From contig OZ241908.1 of NCBI GenBank assembly GCA_965203685.1, forward strand, positions 2,914,001 through 2,978,000: 64,000 bases of DNA. The letters run 5' to 3'. A program made the translations under genes and the position numbers. The notes under the pieces are model-generated. The model had not been told where the DNA came from, did not search any database, and worked only from the letters and a program-made list of their open reading frames with translations. This DNA is from VXYL01 sp965203685 (lineage in GTDB: Bacteria; Pseudomonadota; Gammaproteobacteria; Pseudomonadales; Azotimanducaceae). The first letter of the stretch is position 1; every line of letters begins with the position of its first letter. Shown one piece after another: positions 16,151 through 25,129 of the stretch.

Positions 16151-18868
16151 CTAACCCCTCGCGATGACGTCCGCCTCGCCCCCCGGCCGGCGGACGAAGT
16201 CCGCATCGGCGGACAGGCTGACCGTGGCTGTCGTGATCAGCCCGGCACCCGGAATCCCCTGGACGATACCGACCACGCCAGGGCGCATCGCATCGTCCTC
16301 GCGCACCTCCACGCTCATGTCGAGTTCGTCGATCTGGACGCCGCCACCGTTAGCCACTTGCAGGCGCTTAGCGTCGTCAGGGTTGAGGACAGCGTAGGGA
16401 GCGGGCGTTCGCTCAAGGATCGGCGCGGATGCGGCGGACAGTTCGTCGCCGCCAAAGACATAGCTGAGGCGGGCGACGACAAACGTCTCCCCGTCGGTCG
16501 CCTCGGCCGTGGAACTCCGCAGGGCGAACGGCTCGGGATCACGTGACACCGGAACGTCGGCGATCAGGCGCACGCCGGGGTCCCCGCCGTTCAGGGCACC
16601 CCCCACTTCCTGCTGAAACTTGAACACGGACTGGTTGGAGTTCCAGCCCGGCGTCCAGACGTAGGGCACCAGGGCACCCGGCTGCGCGCCGGTGTTCTGG
16701 CCCTCCATGGAATATGCGAACGGCGTCTCGTCGTCGACCGACGCCTTCGGCTCGTGAACGCTGACGTCGGCGCGCATCGCCGTGCGGCCGCTGTATCTAT
16801 GTGGCTGACGCGGAATCCGCGTCTCGGCCTCGGTAGCACGGAACGCTGCGCTCGGGGCGCTGTCCTTGAGTGGTGTGAGGACGCCCGACGCCGAGGCCTC
16901 GGTCACTTCATCGATGTGCGACCAAGCCAGCCCGTCGCGCCCCGCCGACTCGGCAATGGCCGAGAGCCAGCGCCACGAAGGCGCTACGTCGCCGGTCGGC
17001 TCGAAAACCTGGTAGAAGCGCTGCGCCCGGGTCTCGTAGTTGACGAACGTCCCGGTCTGTTCGGCGTAGGTCGCGGCCGGCATGACCAACGCGGCAGCCT
17101 CGGCAGTCGGATTCTCCAAGGCGTCCAGTACGATGGCGTTTGCGAGGTCGATCTGCTCGGCCGGTGCCCGGCGGTTGAGGTCGTTCTCTACCACGACCGA
17201 CGCGGCACCGTCTCGCATGCGCCCAAGCGCATCGCCCATCGACAGGCCCCCGCCGAGCATCGCGACCCCGTAGCTGTTCGCCTCAGTCGCAGTCAGCGCG
17301 AGCATGGCCTCCCGGCCTCGCCCGTGCCGGCGCAGCGCCCAGGCAATGTTGGCGGCCGCGCGCAGCAATCCGGGCTCGCGGGCTTCTGCGCCCGCGATGA
17401 TGAGCGGCCGGGCCGCACCGGCAAGCGCTTTCGCGACCTGACCGACGAAGTCGTCCGTGAATCCTGCCGCATCGATGGCATCGGCGATCTGGAAACCGGC
17501 CACGGCCAAGTCGGTGGCGGCGCCACGCAGCGTGTCCGTGGCGATCTCGTCGATCCGCGTCGATGCGGCCGACGCCACGAACAAGGGGCTCATCGCCGCC
17601 TGGCCATGGCCCCGCACGCCGGCGTCCTGCCACTCGGGGATCCCGGCATCGCGGGCCATCTCGAACGTCATGCCACGCACCGCCTGGCGTACCGCCAAGG
17701 CCATGCGGGCCGCGGTGTTGGAGATGTCCTCGCCAAGCACCAGTACGGCGTCGGCACCTTCGATGTCGGTCAGCGACGGGATGCGGAAGCCGCCGGCCCG
17801 GTAGATGTCCAACGCGGCGGCCATCGTGTCCGCCTCGTCGTCCGCAAGTCCCGGGCAGAAATTCTCTTGGCCGACCAACTGCTTGAGAGCGTAGTTGGTT
17901 TCCAGCGATGCGCGCGGCGAGCCGATGCCGACCACGTCGCCTGAGCCCATGAGTTCCGCAGCCGCGCCGAGCACGATGTCCCGGCCTGGTGCCTCGAACA
18001 CGCCGTCGTCGGCACGCACACCGGCTTGCCGGATGCGTTTGTCGTGGTTGACGAAGTGCGACCCGTAGCGGCCGCGGTCGCAGAGGAAGTAGCCGTTCAC
18101 CGCGCCGTGATAGCGGTTGTGGACGCGCTTGAGCACGCCGTAGCGCTCGGCCGGGAACGTGTTGCAGCCCACAGAACAGTGCGGACAGATGGATGGTGCC
18201 GACTGCAGGTCCCACTTGCGGGTGTAGACCTTCGAGAACGGCTTGTCCGTGAACACGCCCGTCGGACAGACCTCGACCAGGTTGCCCGCGAATTCGCTCT
18301 CCAGCACGCCGTCTTCCTCGCGGCCGAAGAACATCCGCGCCCGGGAACCAAAGGCGTCGAGATCCTTGCCGCCCGCATAGTCGCGGTAATAGCGGACGCA
18401 GCGGTAGCAGGTGATGCAGCGGTTCATCTCGTGGCCGATGAAGGGCCCGAGGTACTGGTTCTGCCACGTGCGCTTCTGCCCTGCGTAGCGGCGCATGGAG
18501 TGCCCGGTCATGACGGTCATGTCTTGCAGGTGGCACTCGCCGCCCTCCTCGCAAACGGGGCAGTCGTGGGGATGGTTCTCCATCAGCCACTCGATGACCT
18601 GCTTGCGGAAGTCGGCGGCGAAGGCGGCCTCGATGGAGACCCGCATGCCGTCCTGGACGTTCATCATGCACGCCATCTGCAGCCGACCGCGCTGATCCGC
18701 TTCGTCGGCGTACTGGATAACGGCGCAAAGGCGACAGGAGCCCACCGAACCCATGGCCGGGTGCCAGCAGAAGTAAGGCAGATCGAGGCGTTGGGACAGG
18801 GCAGCGTGGAGCAGGTTCTCGCCTTCCGGGAGGTCGTAGTCCTTGCCGTCGATGTTGACCGTGGCCAT
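16151..18868 (-). CDS. nuoG: NADH-quinone oxidoreductase subunit G
   Basis: Electron-wire subunit of 905 residues, the size of the E. coli protein. Cluster ligands in order: a [2Fe-2S] set (C34, C45, C48, C67), the His-Cys3 [4Fe-4S] set N5 (HPHDCPVCEEGGEC), N4 (CITCYRC with CPTG), and the extra N7 set (CPHCSVGC with FLCDRGR). N7 is found only in some bacteria. The remainder is a molybdopterin-oxidoreductase-like fold without obvious cofactor residues. It is separated from nuoF by three opposite-strand genes, so the G-to-N block needs its own promoter or a long read-through transcript. Confidence 0.97.
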   Translation of the reverse strand: MATVNIDGKDYDLPEGENLLHAALSQRLDLPYFCWHPAMGSVGSCRLCAVIQYADEADQRGRLQMACMMNVQDGMRVSIEAAFAADFRKQVIEWLMENHPHDCPVCEEGGECHLQDMTVMTGHSMRRYAGQKRTWQNQYLGPFIGHEMNRCITCYRCVRYYRDYAGGKDLDAFGSRARMFFGREEDGVLESEFAGNLVEVCPTGVFTDKPFSKVYTRKWDLQSAPSICPHCSVGCNTFPAERYGVLKRVHNRYHGAVNGYFLCDRGRYGSHFVNHDKRIRQAGVRADDGVFEAPGRDIVLGAAAELMGSGDVVGIGSPRASLETNYALKQLVGQENFCPGLADDEADTMAAALDIYRAGGFRIPSLTDIEGADAVLVLGEDISNTAARMALAVRQAVRGMTFEMARDAGIPEWQDAGVRGHGQAAMSPLFVASAASTRIDEIATDTLRGAATDLAVAGFQIADAIDAAGFTDDFVGQVAKALAGAARPLIIAGAEAREPGLLRAAANIAWALRRHGRGREAMLALTATEANSYGVAMLGGGLSMGDALGRMRDGAASVVVENDLNRRAPAEQIDLANAIVLDALENPTAEAAALVMPAATYAEQTGTFVNYETRAQRFYQVFEPTGDVAPSWRWLSAIAESAGRDGLAWSHIDEVTEASASGVLTPLKDSAPSAAFRATEAETRIPRQPHRYSGRTAMRADVSVHEPKASVDDETPFAYSMEGQNTGAQPGALVPYVWTPGWNSNQSVFKFQQEVGGALNGGDPGVRLIADVPVSRDPEPFALRSSTAEATDGETFVVARLSYVFGGDELSAASAPILERTPAPYAVLNPDDAKRLQVANGGGVQIDELDMSVEVREDDAMRPGVVGIVQGIPGAGLITTATVSLSADADFVRRPGGEADVIARG

Positions 18869-19202
18869 TGCCTTATCCGTCGATGCTAAAGCGGCTCACG
18901 CCGCTATCCCGGCGGACCTCTGACTTAACGTGGGTCGGCATACGGCCCCGCTTCGAACATGGCCCCTCCCATTCCGCATGATGCCGGTAGGCTCACGCGG
19001 CACTCCCGATGCAATCGCGTGCATACACGCGAGAACGCAGTCGCTCAAGCACCCGCGCTAGTACGCACGAAAGCGCGCACAATACAGAGTGCAGACCCAT
19101 CGGGCAAGCCGCGCCGATTTCCTACAGCAGATCGAGAAATCGGCCATTTCGGCGCCTGCCGCGAACGCGTTCCAATGTGTCTCCGAAGCGCTCGCGAAGG
19201 GC
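18869..19202. other. Intergenic region between nuoG and the Uma2 gene
   Basis: About 330 bases between two divergent genes. It must hold promoters for both directions if the nuo G-to-N block is transcribed separately. I see no strong sigma-70 boxes, no large inverted repeat and no small gene with convincing features. An in-frame extension of the Uma2 frame reaches a GTG at 19089 but has no family similarity. Confidence 0.5.
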
Positions 19203-20084
19203 ATGAAAGAGCTGTGGTACGGTCTCCACATGGCGCAGTTGAAAGAAGCGATCGACGCCGACAGGCCCGTCGGGCAGCGGTCCCACATACCAACGACCCC
19301 GCCGCACCCGATCCCCGGCGGGGAGTATGACCGGGACGGCTTCCTGTACCGGCTTCACGTCGTGGAGAACCTCCGTCACGACCGTGTCCGGCTGACGATG
19401 GCCGCCTTGCTGGTGCCGTTTCTGCGGCGACGGCATGGCAACCGCGCACTGGTCGCGAGCGACTGCGGCCTGTATGCACGCCGCTCCGACCGCTTCAAAG
19501 GGCCGCTCGCACCGGACATCTTAGTGTCACTGACCGCGGGGGACATCGATGTGCCCGGCACGCCGCCAGCCGAAGACCGGAAGTCCTACAAGCTCTGGCA
19601 GGAACCCGTGCCCGACCTGATTCTGGAGATCATCTCGTCGAGTTCCGTCGAGCGCGACACCGTCGAGAAGCCGCCGGTGTACGAAGCACTCGGCGTCCCG
19701 GAGTTCTGGCTTTTCGATCCCCACCGGCACACGGACGCACCGAACGGATTGCGCGGCCGGTTCCTCGTGGACGGCAAGTACCGTGCGGTGCCGCCGCGAA
19801 CCCCCGCTCCTAACGAGGTGCCGCTACCACCCGGGACTGTGGCCCACTGGAGCGCCGTCCTCGGGCTCTATCTCTTCAGCGACGGGCCGGATCTGCGCTT
19901 GCACGACCCCCGAACGGGCCGCTTGCTGGACCTCACGGAGCAAGCCAACGCCCACGTTGCGGCGGAGGCGCGCGCCGACCACGAAGCCGACCGGGCCAAC
20001 CACGAAGCTGCCCGCGCCAACCGCGAGGCCGCTCGCGCCGCGGCACTCGAAGCTGAACTCGAAGCACTGAAACGCACCCTGTAG
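19203..20084 (+). CDS. Uma2-family predicted endonuclease
   Basis: A 293-residue protein from the ATG at 19203; starts at 19089 (GTG) and 19230 (ATG) are also possible. The Uma2/PD-(D/E)XK core holds the acidic motif APDILVSL, then PDLILEIISSSS, a downstream Lys (TVEKPPVYEALGVPEFWLFDP) and the closing strand. The last 45 residues are an alanine-rich coiled coil built on repeated ANHEAARANREAAR units. The family is predicted to be a restriction-like nuclease but its cellular role is unknown. It starts a plus-strand trio inserted between nuoG and nuoF. A second member of the family lies at 47063. Confidence 0.75.
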   Translation: MKELWYGLHMAQLKEAIDADRPVGQRSHIPTTPPHPIPGGEYDRDGFLYRLHVVENLRHDRVRLTMAALLVPFLRRRHGNRALVASDCGLYARRSDRFKGPLAPDILVSLTAGDIDVPGTPPAEDRKSYKLWQEPVPDLILEIISSSSVERDTVEKPPVYEALGVPEFWLFDPHRHTDAPNGLRGRFLVDGKYRAVPPRTPAPNEVPLPPGTVAHWSAVLGLYLFSDGPDLRLHDPRTGRLLDLTEQANAHVAAEARADHEADRANHEAARANREAARAAALEAELEALKRTL

Positions 20085-20132
20085 AGGACGGGCACCCGTC
20101 TCAGGCGCGCTGTCCGCGCTAGAATCCCCGCT

Positions 20133-20768
20133 ATGCACACGGTCGAGTTCTTCTTCGATTGCAGCAGCCCGTGGACCTACCTTGCCTTCGAGCAGATCCA
20201 GCGCACGCTCGACGAGCCGATCCGGTCCGGGGACGTGACGTTGGAGTGGCGACCGATCCTCGTGGGCGGCGTATTCAATACCGTGAACCCGAGCGTCTAC
20301 GAAGCGCGCGCCAACCCGGTGCGGCGCAAAGCCCGGTACCAAGGCAAGGATCTCGCGGACTGGGCACGTTTCGTCGGCATCGATATCGGCTGGACCCCGC
20401 CGGTCTTCCCGGTGAACAGCGTCAAGGCGATGCGCGGCGTCTTCGTCGCCGCAGAGGCTGACTGCCTCGTGCCGTATTCGCGGCGCGTCTTCGAGACCTA
20501 TTGGGGCGAACTGGCCGATATCTCGCAGGACGATGTGCTGGCGAAGATCGTCCGCGACGTGGGTCTCGATGAGACGGCATTCTTCGACAAGATACGATCC
20601 GACGAATACAAGGCGAGACTGCGCGACAACACCGACGAGTTGATCGAGCGGGGCGGCTTCGGCTCCCCGACGATGTTCGTCGACGGTGACGACATGTACT
20701 TCGGCAACGACCGCATCCCGCTGGTGGCGTTCAAGCTCGGGCTTGTTCGAAGCGGCGCCGCCAGATGA
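20133..20768 (+). CDS. DsbA-family 2-hydroxychromene-2-carboxylate isomerase-like protein
   Basis: A 211-residue thioredoxin-fold protein with an inserted helical domain. The active-site loop is FDCSSPWTYLAF, where Ser replaces the redox CXXC motif, as in glutathione-dependent isomerases of the NahD/kappa-GST type. The cis-Pro loop is FGSPTMFVDGDDMYFGNDR. The substrate cannot be deduced; members act in aromatic degradation or as general glutathione transferases. A TAGAAT box (20120-20125) lies just upstream of the ATG. Its end overlaps bpt by four bases, an unexpected partnership. Confidence 0.8.
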   Translation: MHTVEFFFDCSSPWTYLAFEQIQRTLDEPIRSGDVTLEWRPILVGGVFNTVNPSVYEARANPVRRKARYQGKDLADWARFVGIDIGWTPPVFPVNSVKAMRGVFVAAEADCLVPYSRRVFETYWGELADISQDDVLAKIVRDVGLDETAFFDKIRSDEYKARLRDNTDELIERGGFGSPTMFVDGDDMYFGNDRIPLVAFKLGLVRSGAAR

Positions 20769-21529
20769 GCCTTGTGCCGGCCCGGAATGCAGATGCGAAC
20801 GGCAAGCCGCTCGGGGACGCCGGCGGAGGGCTGACGGTCACCCGTCACCTCAGCCCACCGCATCCGTGCGTCTACTTACCCGAACGCACGATGCGCGCCG
20901 TCGTCGTCGGCACCGCGGCCGAGAACGAACCGGCGGTCTATTCACGCTTGGCGCCATCGGGGTTCCGCCGTTCCGGCAGCGTCTACTATGTTCCCCGCTG
21001 TGAGAGCTGCCGTGCCTGCATCTCCTTGCGCGTCAAAACAGGCGCCTTCGTCCCGAGCCGCCGTTTCCGGCGCGTTTTGCGACGCAACGCCGACCTGGAG
21101 ACGACAGCCGGCCCGCCCGAGGACGAACCGCTCGAACACTTCGAGTTGTACCAGCGCTACATCAAGGAGCGCCATCCGGGTGGTTCCATGGATCCGCCCT
21201 CCCCCGCCGACTACATGCAACTCACCCACCCGGCCGGCATGGACACCATCGCTCTCGATATCCGGCAGGACGGTCGCCTCGTCGCATCGGCTGTCACCGA
21301 CGTCCTCGACCACGGCCTAGCCGCTGTCTACACGTACTTCGATCCCGCGATGTCGAACCGGAGCTTGGGCGTCTTCGCCATCCTCGAGCAGATCGCCGAG
21401 TGCCGACGCCGTGGGTTGCCGTACCTGTACCTCGGCTACTGGATCGAGGAGTCGGACAAGATGCGCTACAAGGCGGATTTCCGCCCGGCCGAGGTGTTGA
21501 CCGACGGAACCTGGTCGCCGCTCGCGTAG
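20765..21529 (+). CDS. bpt: Aspartate/glutamate leucyltransferase (N-end rule)
   Basis: A 254-residue aminoacyl-tRNA-protein transferase. Family motifs: PCVYLPERTMR, YSRLAPSGFRRSGSVYYVP, CESCRACISLRV, FRRVLRRNADL, and near the C-terminus LYLGYWIEESDKMRYKADFRP. Bpt moves Leu from leucyl-tRNA onto N-terminal Asp or Glu and so marks proteins for ClpAP degradation. Residues 8-22 (NADANGKPLGDAGG region) are encoded by a family 2 palindrome and precede the conserved start of the domain. It overlaps the isomerase gene in ATGA fashion and converges on nuoF. Confidence 0.9.
   Translation: MSLVPARNADANGKPLGDAGGGLTVTRHLSPPHPCVYLPERTMRAVVVGTAAENEPAVYSRLAPSGFRRSGSVYYVPRCESCRACISLRVKTGAFVPSRRFRRVLRRNADLETTAGPPEDEPLEHFELYQRYIKERHPGGSMDPPSPADYMQLTHPAGMDTIALDIRQDGRLVASAVTDVLDHGLAAVYTYFDPAMSNRSLGVFAILEQIAECRRRGLPYLYLGYWIEESDKMRYKADFRPAEVLTDGTWSPLA
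20789..20825. repeat. Family 2 palindrome inside bpt
   Basis: Matches the copy at 7327: an inner hairpin (GCGAACGGC with AA loop and GCCGCTCGG) followed by GGGACG. Outer arms are degenerate here. It keeps the bpt frame open and encodes about twelve N-terminal residues outside the conserved domain. Confidence 0.6.
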
Positions 21530-21539
21530 CACGCCTGAA

Positions 21540-21560
21540 GATGCGGACGTGGACGTCCGC
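21540..21560. repeat. Family 2 palindrome, short copy between bpt and nuoF
   Basis: GATGCGGACG followed by TGGACGTCCGC: the outer arms GCGGACG / CGTCCGC of family 2 without the inner hairpin. It sits in the 42-base gap between the convergent genes bpt and nuoF, where it could act as a bidirectional transcript-end structure; no U-tract is present. Confidence 0.6.
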
Positions 21561-21571
21561 GTATCGTCACC

Positions 21572-22855
21572 TCACCGATACGGGCACTTGCCCTGGCGGA
21601 TGTGCTCCTCGAAATCGTCGCGGAAATAGCGCAATGCGCTCGCCAAGGGCTCGATCGCGCCCGGCGCATGCAGGCAGAAGGTGTTGGTCACGCCGCCGAT
21701 GAACATGGCGTTCCGGTCAAGGAGTTCCAAGTCGCCTTCCTTGCCCCGGCCTTCCTCGATCTCGGTCAGGAGTTCCTCGACCCAAGGCAGACCTTCGCGG
21801 CACGGCGTACAGAAGCCGCACGACTCCTGCGCGAAGAAGTGCTCGAGGTTCCGGCACATGTCCACCGGGCAGATCGAGTCGTCCATCAGGATCATGGTCC
21901 CGGTGCCCATGCGGCTGCCGGCTTTTTGGATCGTCCCGTAGTCCATGGCGAGGTCGAGGTGCTCTTCGACGAGAAAGTCGGTGGACGCGCCGCCCGGCAG
22001 CAGGCCGCGCAGCTTGTAGCCTTCGCGCATGCCCCCCGCGTGGTCTTCGATGATCTCGCGGATCGTCGTGCCGATCGGCAGTTCCCACAACCCCGGGTTG
22101 TTGACGCGGCCCGACACGCCGTAGATCTTGGTGCCCGCGTCGTCGCCAAGCCCGAGGTCCTGGTACCAGTTCGCACCATTGCGAACGATTGCCGGCACGT
22201 TGCAGAAGGTCTCGACGTTGTTCACGATCGTCGGCCGGCCCCAAGCACCGCTCGCTGGTGGGAACGGCGGCTTCTGGCGGGGTTGGGCGCGCTTGCCTTC
22301 CAAGGCATTCAGCAACGCGGTCTCTTCGCCGCAGATGTAGCGTCCCGCACTGCGGTGGATGCGTAGCTCGAAGTCAAAGCCGGACCCGAAGATGTTGGTT
22401 CCCAGGTAGCCCTTGGCGTAGGCCTCTTCGATCGCCTTCAATAGCGACCTGTAGGGCTCGTGGTATTCCCCGCGCATGAAGACGTAGCCCTCGGCCGCAC
22501 CGATCGCCCAGGCCGCGATGACCATGCCCTCGATGAGGATGTGCGGGTTGTACTCGAGGAGGTAGCGGTCCTTGAACGTCCCGGGCTCCATCTCGTCGGC
22601 GTTGCAGACGAGGTACTTGAGGCCGACATCCTCGCCTTGGGGGACGAAGCCCCACTTCATGCCCGTGCCGAAACCGGCCCCGCCCCGACCGCGCAGGTTG
22701 GCTTCCTTGACGAGGTCGATGACGTCCGCCGGTGCCATGCCCGTCAGCGCGGTTCGCGCGCCGGCATAGCCGTCGTGGGATTCGTAGCCGGCCAAGTCGA
22801 CCCGACCGCCGACCTCGTCGATGATGCCGATCAACGGCCTCGTGTCGTCTGCCAC
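21572..22855 (-). CDS. nuoF: NADH-quinone oxidoreductase subunit F (NADH/FMN site)
   Basis: A 427-residue flavoprotein where NADH is oxidised. The N-terminal glycine-rich loop GRGGAGFGTGMKWGFVP binds FMN and NADH. A ubiquitin-like (SLBB) domain follows near residue 250. The N3 [4Fe-4S] ligands are ESCGFCTPCREG plus the Cys of TNTFCLHAPGA. It starts 14 bases after nuoE. Downstream it meets convergent bpt rather than nuoG, which breaks the usual E-F-G order. Confidence 0.97.
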   Translation of the reverse strand: MADDTRPLIGIIDEVGGRVDLAGYESHDGYAGARTALTGMAPADVIDLVKEANLRGRGGAGFGTGMKWGFVPQGEDVGLKYLVCNADEMEPGTFKDRYLLEYNPHILIEGMVIAAWAIGAAEGYVFMRGEYHEPYRSLLKAIEEAYAKGYLGTNIFGSGFDFELRIHRSAGRYICGEETALLNALEGKRAQPRQKPPFPPASGAWGRPTIVNNVETFCNVPAIVRNGANWYQDLGLGDDAGTKIYGVSGRVNNPGLWELPIGTTIREIIEDHAGGMREGYKLRGLLPGGASTDFLVEEHLDLAMDYGTIQKAGSRMGTGTMILMDDSICPVDMCRNLEHFFAQESCGFCTPCREGLPWVEELLTEIEEGRGKEGDLELLDRNAMFIGGVTNTFCLHAPGAIEPLASALRYFRDDFEEHIRQGKCPYR

Positions 22856-22869
22856 CTAGGGGTGCTCCT

Positions 22870-23358
22870 TCACTCGAAACGGGCGAAGATCTCGCCGAGC
22901 TTTTCAGCCGTGACGTCGCCGATGAGTTCGTCGTCGATCATCATGGTCGGCGCGCGGTCGCAGGCACCGAGGCAGACGATAGGCAACAGGGTGAAACGGT
23001 CATCTTCCGTGGTCTCGCCCAACGCGATACCCAAGTGCTCCTCGACGGATTTGCGCAGTCCGTCCGCGCCCATCACGTAGCAGGACACGCTGTCGCACAC
23101 CATCACAACGTGCCGCCCCACGGGTTTGCGGTAGATAAGGTTGTAGAAGGTCGCGATGCTGTCGAGGTTTTCGACCGACATGCCCAAGAGCCGCGCGATG
23201 GCGCCGAGGCTCTCGTCGGAGACCCAGCCCCGATGGCGTTGGACGATCATCATGGCGTCGATGGCCGCCGACTTGCGGTCTGGCAGGTGTGCCGCCTCGT
23301 CTTCGATCTCGCGGATCTCGTCGTCCGAAAGGACTTGGATTAGGGCTGGCTCAGCCAC
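22870..23358 (-). CDS. nuoE: NADH-quinone oxidoreductase subunit E ([2Fe-2S])
   Basis: A 162-residue thioredoxin-like ferredoxin. N1a ligands are in CDSVSCYVMG and in CLGACDRAP, a CX4C..CX3C pattern. The helical N-terminal part contacts NuoF. It is the first gene of the isolated E-F block. The 188 bases up to the divergent gene at 23547 should hold its promoter, though no clear boxes were found. Confidence 0.96.
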   Translation of the reverse strand: MAEPALIQVLSDDEIREIEDEAAHLPDRKSAAIDAMMIVQRHRGWVSDESLGAIARLLGMSVENLDSIATFYNLIYRKPVGRHVVMVCDSVSCYVMGADGLRKSVEEHLGIALGETTEDDRFTLLPIVCLGACDRAPTMMIDDELIGDVTAEKLGEIFARFE

Positions 23359-23546
23359 GAGTCCGTCCGCACTGCCAATCGAGGATTTTCGACTCCGAGA
23401 TCATCTGAAGGTGCCGACCAAAACGGGGCGCGACATTACAGGCTGCCAACCCGGCGGGCAAGCCGAATCTGCCCCTGTCCGCGTGCTTGGGCCGTTAGAG
23501 GTCCGCCGATGCGGTACGGTTGGGTCAGCCACCCACGACGCTCTTG

Positions 23547-25094
23547 ATGGTCAAACACAAGCTCCCCATCGGCATACAGACCTTCCGGCAAATCCGGGAC
23601 GAGGGCTACTACTACGTCGACAAAACCGGGTTCGCCGCAAGCCTGATCAAAGATGGCAAGCATTACTTCCTGTCCCGCCCGAGGCGGTTCGGCAAGAGCC
23701 TCTTCGTGGACACGTTGAAGGAGCTGTTCGAATGCAACCGGGCGCTTTTCCGGGGCCTAGCCGTCTACGATGCGTGGGACTGGAATGTTCGCCACCCGGT
23801 AGTTCGACTCAGTTTCGGGGGTGGGAGCTACTTGGAGCCGGGGCATCTGGCTGCAGAGACACTCATTCGGCTAGCCGACATCGCCGAGGACGCCGGCGTT
23901 GAGGCGGCCCACAACACGGGACCCGCGCGCTTCCGCAGTCTCCTGCGCACGCTTCACAGACGGACCGGCCAACGCGTGGCCGTCCTAGTGGACGAGTACG
24001 ACAAGCCGATCCTCGGTACCTTGGCAAACCCGGAACTGGCCAGGGCCAACCGCGACTACCTCCGCAGCCTCTACTCGACCATCAAAGACTGCGACGAGCA
24101 CATCAAGTTCACGTTGCTGACGGGCGTCAGCATGCTCTCGAGAGCCAACCTCTTCTCCGGCTTGAACAACCTAACGGACATCACGCTCGATGCGCCTTAT
24201 TCGGCGATCTGCGGGTACACCGAGAGGGACCTCAAGACCGTGTTTGCGCCGGAGATGGCCGGGTTCGATGGCGACGATGTGCGAGAGTGGTACAACGGAT
24301 ATGGCTGGCTCGGCGACGAGAGGGTCTACAATCCGTTCGACATCCTCCAGCTCTTCCGCAGCGGCGCGTTCAAGGCACACTGGTTCGAAACCGGGACGCC
24401 CACCTTCCTCGTCGACATCCTGCTGGAACGCGGCGTGCCGACGCCGTCGCTCGACGGGTGGGTCACAACGGACGACCTGCTGGCGTCGTTCGATGTCGGC
24501 AAGATCGGCACGGAGGCGCTCCTCTTCCAGACCGGCTACCTCACCGTCGCCTCCGCGGAACGCAAGTACGGTCGGTGGCGCTACCGGCTCGACTACCCCA
24601 ACCTCGAGGTGCGCCAAAGCCTCAACGAACATTTGCTGCGTGAATTGCTGCCGGACTCGAGCGGGCTGATCCGCCACACGGACCGGCTGCATGAGCTTTT
24701 GGCATCCGACGACTTTGACGCCTTGGAGGCACTTTTCCGAGCGTTCTTCGCAAGCATCCCCTACAACTGGCACGTCAACAACGACATCGCCAGGTTCGAG
24801 GGCTACTACGCCAGCGTCTTCTACTCCCACTTCGCAGCGGCCGGGCTCGACGTCAGGGTCGAGGACGCCACGAACCAGGGGCGTGTGGACATGGCGGTAC
24901 GATTCGGAGGGAGCGTCTACCTGTTCGAGTTCAAGGTGGTGGAACTCTCCGACCAGGGCGCGGCGCTAGCCCAATTGAAGGACCGACACTACGCCGACAA
25001 GTACCGGGGCATAGGCAAACCGATCCACCTTGTCGGCGTCGAGTTCAGCCGCGAGGAACGGAACATCGTCGGGTTCGAAGTCGAGCGCGCCTGA
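23547..25094 (+). CDS. AAA-ATPase-like protein with C-terminal PD-(D/E)XK nuclease domain
   Basis: A 515-residue protein. The N-terminal ATPase-like domain (about 1-270) begins with GIQTFRQIRDEGYYYVDKTG and has the modified P-loop SRPRRFGKSLFVDTL and the Walker-B-like strand VAVLVDEYDKPIL. The C-terminal nuclease domain (about 415-515) shows FEGYYASVFYSHF, then GRVDMAV and YLFEFKV, the D...ExK catalytic set. Such proteins are often expanded in Bacteroidetes and symbiont genomes. Their function is unproven; roles in defence or mobile-element biology have been proposed. It sits on the opposite strand within the nuo locus. The start at 23547 is chosen over 23520 by the conserved N-terminus. Confidence 0.85.
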   Translation: MVKHKLPIGIQTFRQIRDEGYYYVDKTGFAASLIKDGKHYFLSRPRRFGKSLFVDTLKELFECNRALFRGLAVYDAWDWNVRHPVVRLSFGGGSYLEPGHLAAETLIRLADIAEDAGVEAAHNTGPARFRSLLRTLHRRTGQRVAVLVDEYDKPILGTLANPELARANRDYLRSLYSTIKDCDEHIKFTLLTGVSMLSRANLFSGLNNLTDITLDAPYSAICGYTERDLKTVFAPEMAGFDGDDVREWYNGYGWLGDERVYNPFDILQLFRSGAFKAHWFETGTPTFLVDILLERGVPTPSLDGWVTTDDLLASFDVGKIGTEALLFQTGYLTVASAERKYGRWRYRLDYPNLEVRQSLNEHLLRELLPDSSGLIRHTDRLHELLASDDFDALEALFRAFFASIPYNWHVNNDIARFEGYYASVFYSHFAAAGLDVRVEDATNQGRVDMAVRFGGSVYLFEFKVVELSDQGAALAQLKDRHYADKYRGIGKPIHLVGVEFSREERNIVGFEVERA

Positions 25095-25129
25095 GATCGC
25101 CTTGGCAGAATCCGCCGGATCAGTACCCC

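Noticed and set aside
21530..21571. Rho-independent terminator between bpt and nuoF
   Set aside because: The palindrome lacks a T-run on either strand and belongs to a dispersed repeat family.
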